Notes under the pieces: model-generated
What the model saw: only the letters and a program-made list of their open reading frames with translations
What the model was told of the DNA's origin: nothing
The model's database searches: none
Program-made: the position numbers and the translations under genes
NCBI GenBank assembly: GCA_018663505.1
Contig: JABJQG010000041.1
Span: 1 to 64,000 of the forward strand
Reading direction: 5' to 3'
Source of the DNA: Pseudobdellovibrionaceae bacterium
GTDB taxonomy: Bacteria > Bdellovibrionota > Bdellovibrionia > Bdellovibrionales > UBA1609
DNA: 64,000 bases
Shown here: positions 25,591 through 33,318 of the stretch, piece after piece
Numbering within the stretch: the stretch's first letter is position 1
Layout of the letters: each line of letters starts with the position of its first letter

Positions 25591-27319
25591 GTAACTGAAC
25601 CACCTGTTCGTATGCCACGGTTTTATTCTCCACATCAAAAGGGCGATATAAAGACTCATGAGCTTTTACATTTTTTTTATAAATTTCAGGAAATGCCTGC
25701 ATGCTTGAAATCATAGGGTTTGTGCAGCTTTGTCCGAGCCCACAACGGGAGCTTGCTGAAATAATTTTTGACCAATTTTGAATACGTTGTAGATCCACCT
25801 CTGCAGCTTCACTTGAGAGAATGGCATGCATTTGTTCATTTAAAACAATATTTCCTGCGCGGCAGGGCAGGCAACAACCGCAGGACTCATCTTGAAAAAA
25901 TTGAACAAAATTTTTAATTATATTTAATAAATTTCTTTTTTTGCTAAATACCATCATAGACCCACCAGTGGGTAAGTCATCAAAAGATAGCCTCCTATTT
26001 TTTTCTTTTAAACTTATGCATTGACCGGAAGGTCCGCCCACTTGAACAGCCAGTGTATTCGTTGCCCCCACTAGTTTTAGAAATTGTCTGATAGAAAGAC
26101 CCCATTCAACTTCGTATATCCCAGGGTGTGCACAATCACCAGAAACGCTGAGTAACTTAGTGCCAGGAGAAGATGATGTACCAAATTTTTTATACCAATG
26201 AGCACCATTTTTTATAATTTTACTTACAGAGGCAAAGGTTTCCACATTATTAATAATAGTAGGTTTAGATAAATAACCTTGTTCCACAGGGAATGGGGGG
26301 CGCATGCGAGGTTCTCCTCGTCGGCCCTCAAGAGATTCCAAGAGAGCTGTTTCTTCTCCAACAACGTAGGATCCTGCTCCTAGTTGTATTCTAATGTGAA
26401 AATCAAAGTTAGGAATATCTAAAATTTGATTGCCTAGAAGGTTTTGTAGTTGCATTTGATCTAAAATACTTTGCAAGTGACCTTTTAGGTATTTGTACTC
26501 CGCTCTTAAATAGATAAGCCCTTGGTTTGCACCTATGGCACGTGCAGCTAGGATCATACCTTCAAAAACCAGGGTGGGATTTTTCGTAAGTAAATAACGG
26601 TCCTTAAAGGTCCCGGGCTCTCCCTCATCGGCATTACAAACAATATAACGTTGTTTTTCTTTTTGCTCAGCGCAGAATCTCCACTTTTTACCTGTTGAAA
26701 ACCCTGCGCCACCACGGCCTCGAATACCAGAGTCTTCCACTTCTTGAATTATTTGATCTGGAGTTAGTGCATATAGCAGATCAAGGCTTTCCCCCACATT
26801 ATGTTTTTCAAATAATACGGGGCCCCTTAGTTGTACTTTATTTTTAATTTGTACTTTTGGCAGGATATTTTTTCTTAAATCAGCTACAATTTTTTTTATC
26901 TTAGCAGTAGTTAATTTTCCTACAGGAATTCCATGAATTAATGCTGCGGGGGCCTGATCGCTCATGCCTATGCAGGGAGTTTTAAACAGTCCAAATTGAC
27001 CTGTGGGGTCAACTTCACCCATTTTGCAGTTAAGCTCCTGTTCAAAACTGCTAATTATTTTATTAAGTCCAAAAATTTCAGAAATTGCTGAGCTATCCAC
27101 ATATATTATAATTTTACCAGAGGGTTTTTGATGAAAAAAATGATAAAAAGTGAGAGTATCTTTTAACTCTGGAATGGAAAGCTTAAGTTTGTGTGATAAA
27201 AGGTCTAATGTTTTTTGAGGAACATATGAGTATTTTTCTTGAATGGCCCAAAAAATATCTAAAAGGCGAGTTTTATCACAATTAAATGTTTTGCAAATAG
27301 ATTCTATAAATCTTTTCAT
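25574..27319 (-). CDS. hoxF: HoxE-HoxF fusion: NAD/FMN diaphorase subunit of NAD-linked hydrogenase
   Basis: The first roughly 150 of 581 residues are NuoE/HoxE-like and the rest NuoF-like. The NuoF part has the FMN loop GRGGAGFSTGKKWRF, the NAD region GAGSYVVGEETALLESLEG and the [4Fe-4S] ligands ESCGCCLPCRAGN with RCGLGQSC. This subunit exchanges electrons with NAD(H). In the NuoE part three of four [2Fe-2S] cysteines are replaced (Val74, Ile79, Ser120; only Cys116 remains), so that cluster is probably absent. Fusion of E and F is the arrangement known from Cupriavidus-type soluble hydrogenases. It starts only 17 bp from the divergent hypF. Confidence 0.92.
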   Translation of the reverse strand: MKRFIESICKTFNCDKTRLLDIFWAIQEKYSYVPQKTLDLLSHKLKLSIPELKDTLTFYHFFHQKPSGKIIIYVDSSAISEIFGLNKIISSFEQELNCKMGEVDPTGQFGLFKTPCIGMSDQAPAALIHGIPVGKLTTAKIKKIVADLRKNILPKVQIKNKVQLRGPVLFEKHNVGESLDLLYALTPDQIIQEVEDSGIRGRGGAGFSTGKKWRFCAEQKEKQRYIVCNADEGEPGTFKDRYLLTKNPTLVFEGMILAARAIGANQGLIYLRAEYKYLKGHLQSILDQMQLQNLLGNQILDIPNFDFHIRIQLGAGSYVVGEETALLESLEGRRGEPRMRPPFPVEQGYLSKPTIINNVETFASVSKIIKNGAHWYKKFGTSSSPGTKLLSVSGDCAHPGIYEVEWGLSIRQFLKLVGATNTLAVQVGGPSGQCISLKEKNRRLSFDDLPTGGSMMVFSKKRNLLNIIKNFVQFFQDESCGCCLPCRAGNIVLNEQMHAILSSEAAEVDLQRIQNWSKIISASSRCGLGQSCTNPMISSMQAFPEIYKKNVKAHESLYRPFDVENKTVAYEQVVQLHEKES

Positions 27320-27336
27320 ATTTTTATACTGGAGTA

Positions 27337-29886
27337 ATGAGGGGAAAATTGAAAGTGAAAAATAGTGACACTTACAAGAGATTAAATATAAAGGTGTCTG
27401 GCATTGTTCAGGGCGTTGGATTTCGCCCAGCTATTTATCAATTAGCCTCTCAATTACAGTTAAAGGGCAGAATAAAGAATTTGGGCCATTGTGTTTCCAT
27501 TAGCCTGGAGGGTCCTAAATCTCGATTAGAAGAGTTTCAACAGAGTTTTTATGAGAACTTGCCTCAAGAGAGTGAAGTGGAAGAGTTGGAACTGCATTGG
27601 GCGGAACCCCAGGGGCTGACTCAGCTTCTGGTGGAAAAAAGCAAATTGGAAAGTATTGAAAATATCTCCATACCAGCAGATCTAGTAACCTGTGAGTCTT
27701 GTTTAGAGGAGTTTTACGACCCCAAAGATAGACGCTTTTTATATCCCTTTATCGCCTGTACGCATTGTGGGCCAAGATACTCCATTGTTAATAGTTTGCC
27801 TTATGACAGGGAAAACACGAGCATGAAGGACTTTGTTTTTTGTAAGTCTTGTAATCTCGAGTACACATCCCCTAGTAATAAACGTTTTCACGCACAAAAT
27901 TTTGCCTGTGCACACTGTGGACCAAAACTTACAATTACAGATAGTCTGGGAAAGAGCATGGAGCTTACTACCCCACAACAACAGTTAAGTTTTATCGATG
28001 AAAAATTAAAACAAGGTAATATTTTAGCTTTAAAGGGTATAGGTGGGTACCAGTTAATCTGTGACGCCACCTCTGAGCTAGCTATTCAAAAATTACGTTT
28101 AAGAAAAGGCAGGCCTCACCAGGCCTTAGCAATGATGGTGAGAGATGAAAGTTTACTCAATGAAAATATTAATGTCTTAGAATTTTTAAAAAGTAAAGCC
28201 GGTCCTATAGTCATTGTAAAAAACAGTTATGGCTTACCATTGGAACAATTAGCTCCAGACACAAATGATTTAGGAATATTTTTGCCAACAAGCCCGTTGC
28301 ATCTCTATTTATTTGGTGCAAGACAAGTTGAGGCTCCTTTAAACTTTCTCGTGGTCACTAGTGGGAATATTCATGGGGCCCCTATGGCCATAACTGAACA
28401 ACAAGCTTTATTTCAACTTAAAGATGTGGCCGATTTCTTCATAACTCATAATAGACCAATTTTGCGCAGTGTTGATGATTCTCTTGTAAAGCCTATCTCA
28501 TTATCTCCTTCTTTACTTTCGGGAGAAACTTTATTGGCAACACCCAAAGGCTCAAACATGCGGTTCTCGCCCTTTGGGCTGCGATCCGAACTCGCTTTGT
28601 GCGCTGCCAATAAAGTTTCTCCCGAAAGTAAAGAAGGAGATAATGAGATAGGCGACCAGCATCCGTTAAGAAAATTTAAATTTTTAAGAAGAGGACGGGG
28701 GTTTGCCCCTACAACAATAAAAATGAAAAAAACGCTTTTTCCAATAATTGCATTTGGAGGCGACTTAAAAAACACTTTCTGTGTTACGCAGAATCAAAAA
28801 CTACATGTGTCTCCACATATGGGAGATTTATATAATGCTCAATCTTATAAGCACTTTATTCAGAGCATCGGCGATTTTTTAGATTTTACTCAGATAAAGC
28901 CAAAAGCTGTTGTTGTGGATATGCATCCTGGCTATGCCTCTACTCAGCAAGGTAAAAGCTTTGCTCAGGAAAATAATTTACCTTTGATCGAGGTACAACA
29001 TCATCTGGCCCACGCGGTGAGTGTGATGAGTGAAAATAATTTGTCAAAGTCCATTGCCTTAACTTTTGATGGTACAGGTTACGGCACTGACAATAGCCTT
29101 TGGGGCGGGGAGTGCCTGTATGTTGATTTATCAAAACCACAATGGACACGTGTTGCATCTTTAGAGCTGATGTATTTATTGGGTGGAGAGAAGGCTGTTT
29201 TAGAGCCAAAGCGTTTGAGTTATGAGCGGTTGCAAAATAGTAATATCAAAGGAACGGTGATCCTTGAAGGTGATGAAGATTATAAGCAATGGCATCAGCT
29301 TTATGAGAATAAAAAAATGTTTCCAACCACCAGTTCTATGGGACGCTTATTTGATGCTGTAAGTGCTTTACTATTGCCTCAGTATTCTAAAATTTCATAC
29401 GAGGGGCAAGCGGCCATTGCTTTGGAAAGTTTAGCTAAAGCGGCCACTAGGGGGCGTGAATACTCCATTCAATGGCTAGAAGAGAAAAATAAGTCAGTAA
29501 GTGATGGTAGAAAATTTAATCTAAGTTCCCGTGTTAACACATCTCACCTTTTTGCACAGATTTATGAAGATCAACAACATGGTGTAGCTATTAGTGAAAT
29601 TGCTTTTGGTTTTCATTTGGCTGTGGCCCAAATAGGATTAGAGATGGCTCAAAAAGCACAATTTCAACATGATGAGAATCATATTTGTTTATCTGGAGGG
29701 GTGTTCTTAAATTCCCTCTTTTGTGATTTAATAACTGAAAAACTTCATGTTAATGGATTTGAGGTTTTTGAGCCTGTTGATTTACCAATTGGCGACGGCG
29801 GTTTATGTTTAGGGCAAGCTATGTATGCCTCGCTACTTATGGAAAAGGGATTTAAACAAAGCATAGCGGAGATGACATATGCATGA
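27337..29886 (+). CDS. hypF: Carbamoyltransferase HypF with an in-frame palindromic insertion
   Basis: HypF uses carbamoyl phosphate and ATP to make the thiocarboxamide on HypE that becomes the cyanide ligands. Domains in order: acylphosphatase-like (IVQGVGFRPAIYQLA), two zinc fingers (CESCLEEF, CTHCGP, CKSCNLEY, CAHCGP), a YrdC-like domain ending RPILRSVDDSLVK, and a Kae1-like domain (VQHHLAHAVSVM and LSGGVFLNSLF). Residues about 386-439 are extra relative to the family and are encoded by a 163-bp inverted-repeat element in the linker before LRRGRGFAP. Start is ATG 27337, two nt after GGAG; TTG 27349 after GAGGGG is possible. hypA overlaps the 3' end by 8 nt. Confidence 0.93.
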   Translation: MRGKLKVKNSDTYKRLNIKVSGIVQGVGFRPAIYQLASQLQLKGRIKNLGHCVSISLEGPKSRLEEFQQSFYENLPQESEVEELELHWAEPQGLTQLLVEKSKLESIENISIPADLVTCESCLEEFYDPKDRRFLYPFIACTHCGPRYSIVNSLPYDRENTSMKDFVFCKSCNLEYTSPSNKRFHAQNFACAHCGPKLTITDSLGKSMELTTPQQQLSFIDEKLKQGNILALKGIGGYQLICDATSELAIQKLRLRKGRPHQALAMMVRDESLLNENINVLEFLKSKAGPIVIVKNSYGLPLEQLAPDTNDLGIFLPTSPLHLYLFGARQVEAPLNFLVVTSGNIHGAPMAITEQQALFQLKDVADFFITHNRPILRSVDDSLVKPISLSPSLLSGETLLATPKGSNMRFSPFGLRSELALCAANKVSPESKEGDNEIGDQHPLRKFKFLRRGRGFAPTTIKMKKTLFPIIAFGGDLKNTFCVTQNQKLHVSPHMGDLYNAQSYKHFIQSIGDFLDFTQIKPKAVVVDMHPGYASTQQGKSFAQENNLPLIEVQHHLAHAVSVMSENNLSKSIALTFDGTGYGTDNSLWGGECLYVDLSKPQWTRVASLELMYLLGGEKAVLEPKRLSYERLQNSNIKGTVILEGDEDYKQWHQLYENKKMFPTTSSMGRLFDAVSALLLPQYSKISYEGQAAIALESLAKAATRGREYSIQWLEEKNKSVSDGRKFNLSSRVNTSHLFAQIYEDQQHGVAISEIAFGFHLAVAQIGLEMAQKAQFQHDENHICLSGGVFLNSLFCDLITEKLHVNGFEVFEPVDLPIGDGGLCLGQAMYASLLMEKGFKQSIAEMTYA
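28491..28653. repeat. 163-bp palindromic element inside hypF (49-bp perfect inverted arms)
   Basis: Arms 28491-28539 and 28605-28653 are perfect reverse complements over 49 bp. The 65-bp spacer contains a nested stem CCCAAAGG/CCTTTGGG. The whole element is translated in frame within hypF, giving residues of the type LSPSLLSGETLLA (left arm) and ANKVSPESKEGDNEIG (right arm). It encodes no transposase and looks like a MITE-like or Rickettsia-palindromic-element-like insertion. Pairing breaks sharply at both ends. Confidence 0.92.
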
Positions 29887-30220
29887 GCTTTCCATTGCAG
29901 AAAATATTGTTGATATTTCTTTAGAGCATATGCAAGCACATGCTTGCCATAAAGTTCTAAGTGTACATCTTGAGGTGGGAGCCTTGAGTGGAGTGGTAAA
30001 AGAATGTTTAGAGTTTGTTTTTCCAGAAGCTTGTGAAGGCTCAGCTTTAGAGGGCTGTGAATTAACAATTGATACAATTCCTGTTGGTTTGTTGTGTGCG
30101 AGCTGTAATAAGGAATCACTGGTAGAGGAATTTAAATTAACATGCCCTCTTTGTGAGTCCGCAAAAGTAAAATTAACCCAGGGTAAAGAATTACTCATTA
30201 AAACAATGGAGATAGAATAA
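29879..30220 (+). CDS. hypA: Hydrogenase nickel-incorporation protein HypA
   Basis: HypA is a nickel metallochaperone working with HypB. MHELSIAENI gives the N-terminal Met-His-Glu nickel site. Two Cys pairs, CASC and CPLC, form the zinc domain near residues 75-95. Length (113 residues) is normal. Its start overlaps hypF by 8 nt, and its stop shares a base with the hypB start. Confidence 0.95.
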   Translation: MHELSIAENIVDISLEHMQAHACHKVLSVHLEVGALSGVVKECLEFVFPEACEGSALEGCELTIDTIPVGLLCASCNKESLVEEFKLTCPLCESAKVKLTQGKELLIKTMEIE

Positions 30221-30927
30221 TGTGTGGAGACTGTGGATGTGAAGTGGCTAATGCCAGTCATTTTAAAAAATCAGAGACTAAAAAAATTCATTTAGCAGAA
30301 AATATTTTACAAAAAAATAAAAATATTGCTCATAAGAATTCTCATTGGTTTGAAGATCACCATATTAAAGCCATAAACATAATGAGTTCACCTGGTGCTG
30401 GTAAAACCGCATTGTTGGAAAAGACAATTTCAGATTTATCTGAACAAATTAATATTTGTACTTTGGTGGGAGACCAACAAACAGATAATGATGCTCAGAG
30501 GCTTAAAAAATCTGGAGGGATGGCCCAACAAATTAGCACCCATAGTTCCTGTCATTTGGATGCTCAAATGGTAGCTGATGAGCTTGGAGTATTTGTAAAA
30601 CCTGAGGTCGACCTTTTGTTTATTGAAAATGTAGGGAACTTAGTTTGTCCGTCAGCCTTTGATTTGGGTGAGCAAATAAAAGTGGCATTGCTTTCCACCA
30701 CAGAAGGAGAGGATAAACCTATTAAGTACCCTGTGTTGTTTAATAAAGCCTCTTTGATTCTGATAACTAAAACAGATTTAATGCCTTATCTAAAATGGGA
30801 TAAAGATAAGTGTGTGAACTATATTCGTCAGGTGAACTCGGAGGCAAAAATTATTTTTCTTTCCAGTGAAACAGGAGAAGGATTAGATGAGTGGTATGAT
30901 TACCTAAAGGGAGAATTATGTGTTTAG
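30220..30927 (+). CDS. hypB: Hydrogenase nickel-incorporation GTPase HypB
   Basis: HypB is a SIMIBI-class GTPase for nickel delivery. The P-loop is MSSPGAGKTALLE, and later GTPase motifs include LLFIENVGNLVCP and ITKTDLMPY. The N-terminus MCGDCGCE matches the CxxCGC high-affinity nickel site known from E. coli HypB. No His-rich storage stretch is present. It overlaps hypC by 10 nt. Confidence 0.95.
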   Translation: MCGDCGCEVANASHFKKSETKKIHLAENILQKNKNIAHKNSHWFEDHHIKAINIMSSPGAGKTALLEKTISDLSEQINICTLVGDQQTDNDAQRLKKSGGMAQQISTHSSCHLDAQMVADELGVFVKPEVDLLFIENVGNLVCPSAFDLGEQIKVALLSTTEGEDKPIKYPVLFNKASLILITKTDLMPYLKWDKDKCVNYIRQVNSEAKIIFLSSETGEGLDEWYDYLKGELCV

Positions 30928-31139
30928 CTGTTCCGGCAAAAATTTATGAACTCCATGAAAGCGAGATGGCTACCATTGAGCTTTCTGGGTTGAAAAAAAA
31001 GATTTCTATAGCATTAGTTCCAGAAGTTAAGATTGGTGACTATGTGGTGGTTCACGTGGGTTACGCCTTATCTGTGATGGATGAAGAAGAAGCAAATCTA
31101 ACTTTGAAGTCTTTGGAGAAAATGAATGAAATATATTGA
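30918..31139 (+). CDS. hypC: Hydrogenase assembly chaperone HypC
   Basis: The 73-residue protein begins MCLAVPAKI; the second-position Cys is the ligand for the Fe(CN)2CO unit shuttled between HypD and the large subunit. The HVGYALSVMDEEEA stretch is typical of the family. It overlaps hypD by 14 nt. Confidence 0.95.
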   Translation: MCLAVPAKIYELHESEMATIELSGLKKKISIALVPEVKIGDYVVVHVGYALSVMDEEEANLTLKSLEKMNEIY

Positions 31140-32256
31140 AGAGTTTCAAAGTCCAGCTGCTGTTTTGCCTGCTTTGGAATTATTAAAATCAAAAATTTAT
31201 AAAAATAGAACTTATAAGATTATGGAGTTTTGTGGAGGACACACCCATACTTTTTTTAAATCAGGTTTAATTGATTTATTGCCTCCACAAATTCAATTGG
31301 TGCATGGACCAGGTTGTCCAGTGTGTGTACTGCCCTCACATCCCATTGAAAATGTTATAGAATTATTAGAAAAAAATCCAGATATCATCCTTGCAACCTA
31401 CGCTGACCTTATGTCTGTGCCCACAAAGGATAAAGAAAGTTTACTTAAAGCCAAGGGACGAGGACTCAATATTAAATCCATATATTCCCCTATAGAGGCT
31501 TTAACTTTAGCTAGAGAGAATCCACATAAGATCATAGTGTTTTTAGCCATTGGTTTTGAAACAACAATTCCTCCCACTCTAATGGCTCTAGAACAGGCTA
31601 TTAAAGAAAAATTAACTAATTTTAGAGTTTACTGTAATCACTTGAACACAACTATGGCTTTGACGCAAATTTTAAAAAATGAAAAAGGCGGGGGAGTTCA
31701 AATAGATGGCTTGATTGGGCCAGGACATGTGAGTGCCATTACGGGTTCAGATTTTTTTATGCCATTTAGTGAAAAATATAAAAAGCCTATTGTGATTGCT
31801 GGCTTTACGGCCTATGACCTAGTTCAGTCGTTAGTAATGTTAGTAGAACAAATAAATACTCATGAATATCAAGTGGGAGTGGAATATCGTCGAGTGGTGA
31901 ATGCCAAGGGCAGTTTGCTAGCTCAAGATTTAATGAATAAGTATTTAGAAAACAGAAAAAGTTTTGAATGGCGAGGCTTAGGTGAAATGCCAGAAAGCGC
32001 ATTTAAATTAAAACCAGAATTTCACCAGTGGGATGCAGAAGTTGAATTTGATTTGAAAGTTAAAAAATCCCAGGATCATCCGCACTGTTTATGTCCCAAA
32101 GTATTAATGGGAGCAAAAAATCCCATGCAGTGTAAGCTTTTTGCTAAAGCTTGCACCCCAGAAAGTCCCTTTGGCCCCTGTATGGTGTCCTCAGAAGGAG
32201 CTTGTTCAGCTTATTATCTTGCAGGACGACATTTAAAAACTAAGGAAATATTATGA
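31126..32256 (+). CDS. hypD: Hydrogenase iron-cofactor scaffold protein HypD
   Basis: HypD is the scaffold on which the Fe(CN)2CO unit is built with HypC and HypE. Conserved motifs are MEFCGGHTHTFFKSG, HGPGCPVCVLP and the C-terminal cysteine set for a [4Fe-4S] cluster (CLCPKVLMG, CKLFAKACTP, PFGPCMVSSEGACSAYY). Length is 376 residues, normal. It overlaps hypC by 14 nt and hypE by 4 nt. Confidence 0.95.
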   Translation: MKYIEEFQSPAAVLPALELLKSKIYKNRTYKIMEFCGGHTHTFFKSGLIDLLPPQIQLVHGPGCPVCVLPSHPIENVIELLEKNPDIILATYADLMSVPTKDKESLLKAKGRGLNIKSIYSPIEALTLARENPHKIIVFLAIGFETTIPPTLMALEQAIKEKLTNFRVYCNHLNTTMALTQILKNEKGGGVQIDGLIGPGHVSAITGSDFFMPFSEKYKKPIVIAGFTAYDLVQSLVMLVEQINTHEYQVGVEYRRVVNAKGSLLAQDLMNKYLENRKSFEWRGLGEMPESAFKLKPEFHQWDAEVEFDLKVKKSQDHPHCLCPKVLMGAKNPMQCKLFAKACTPESPFGPCMVSSEGACSAYYLAGRHLKTKEIL

Positions 32257-33263
32257 GTCAGCACATTCATATGAATCATGGCTCTGGTGGGCACCCCTTC
32301 GAAGCACTATTAAAAAAAATTATACTACCAGCATTTGATAACCCTTATTTAAATCAGCTAACTGATGGCGCATTATTGGAGTCCGTGGAAGGACGACTAG
32401 TGATGACCACCGATGCTCATGTAGTAAGTCCAAGAATTTTTCCAGGTGGAAGTTTAGGTAAGCTAGCTTTTTGTGGCACCGTCAACGACCTAGCAGTAAT
32501 GGGTGCTAAGCCACTTTACTTAAGTTTATCTTTAATTATTGAAGAGGGCTTTTCACTAGAAGAATTAAAACTGCATATTGGTCATATGGCAAAACTATCA
32601 AAACAATGCTCAATTCCCATAGTAGCAGGGGATACTAAAGTTGTGGAGCGCGGAAAAGGTGATGGTCTATTTATGACAACTTCAGGAGTGGGAGTGATTG
32701 AAAACCCGGAGTTGTATCCTCAGCCTAAAAATATTTCTCCCGGAGATATGATTCTTATTAATGGTCCAATAGGAAATCATGGGATTTCTGTTTTAGCCGC
32801 TCGAGAAAATTTAGATTTTCAATCAGAGGTAGTTAGTGACTGCGCCCCGTTACAGGATTTAATATTACCCTTGTGGAAACGCTTCCCGGAAATTCGATGT
32901 ATGCGAGATCCCACACGTGGTGGCGTAGCAGCTGTAGCTAATGAATTAGCCAGTCAATGTGAATTAGAAATGGAGCTTTTTGAACAAAAAATCCCCGTGG
33001 AAAAGTCAGTGCGATCGGCCTGTGAGCTCATGGGTTTTGATCCCTTACTTCTTGCAAATGAGGGCAAAGTTATTATTTTTGCTCCAGAAAAAAGTGTACA
33101 TGCCATATTGGATGCAATGCGCTCTCATGAATTAGGAACTGAATCTGAAATCATAGGGCAAGTCCACAAAGGCCCACGGCCTTTAGTGCGATCCACCACA
33201 GCTCTTGGGGGTAGCCGTCTCATCCCTTGGCCTTCCGGAGAACAGTTACCTAGGATTTGTTAG
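32253..33263 (+). CDS. hypE: Carbamoyl-dehydrating hydrogenase maturation protein HypE
   Basis: HypE dehydrates the carbamoyl group from HypF on its C-terminal Cys to a thiocyanate. It belongs to the PurM/ThiL ATPase family, with NHGSGGHPFEALL at the N-terminus, MTTDAHVVSPRIFPGG and FCGTVNDLAVMGAKP. It ends in PRIC, preserving the essential terminal Cys. It is the last hyp gene; the next gene is convergent. Confidence 0.95.
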   Translation: MSQHIHMNHGSGGHPFEALLKKIILPAFDNPYLNQLTDGALLESVEGRLVMTTDAHVVSPRIFPGGSLGKLAFCGTVNDLAVMGAKPLYLSLSLIIEEGFSLEELKLHIGHMAKLSKQCSIPIVAGDTKVVERGKGDGLFMTTSGVGVIENPELYPQPKNISPGDMILINGPIGNHGISVLAARENLDFQSEVVSDCAPLQDLILPLWKRFPEIRCMRDPTRGGVAAVANELASQCELEMELFEQKIPVEKSVRSACELMGFDPLLLANEGKVIIFAPEKSVHAILDAMRSHELGTESEIIGQVHKGPRPLVRSTTALGGSRLIPWPSGEQLPRIC

Positions 33264-33318
33264 TGTAGAATTTTGTTCGACTCTGTAATTCGGTGAGAGA
33301 AGAAACAGGGCCTGGCAC

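Noticed and set aside
28446-28775. Minus-strand frame over the hypF palindrome
   Set aside because: It stays open because the inverted arms encode similar residues on both strands; it has no ribosome site or family match.
33264-33318. GGTGCCAGGCCCTG-like sequence after hypE as a repeat element
   Set aside because: It vaguely resembles AGGTGTCACACCTGACAC at 22339 but the match is short and the latter is within a coding sequence.
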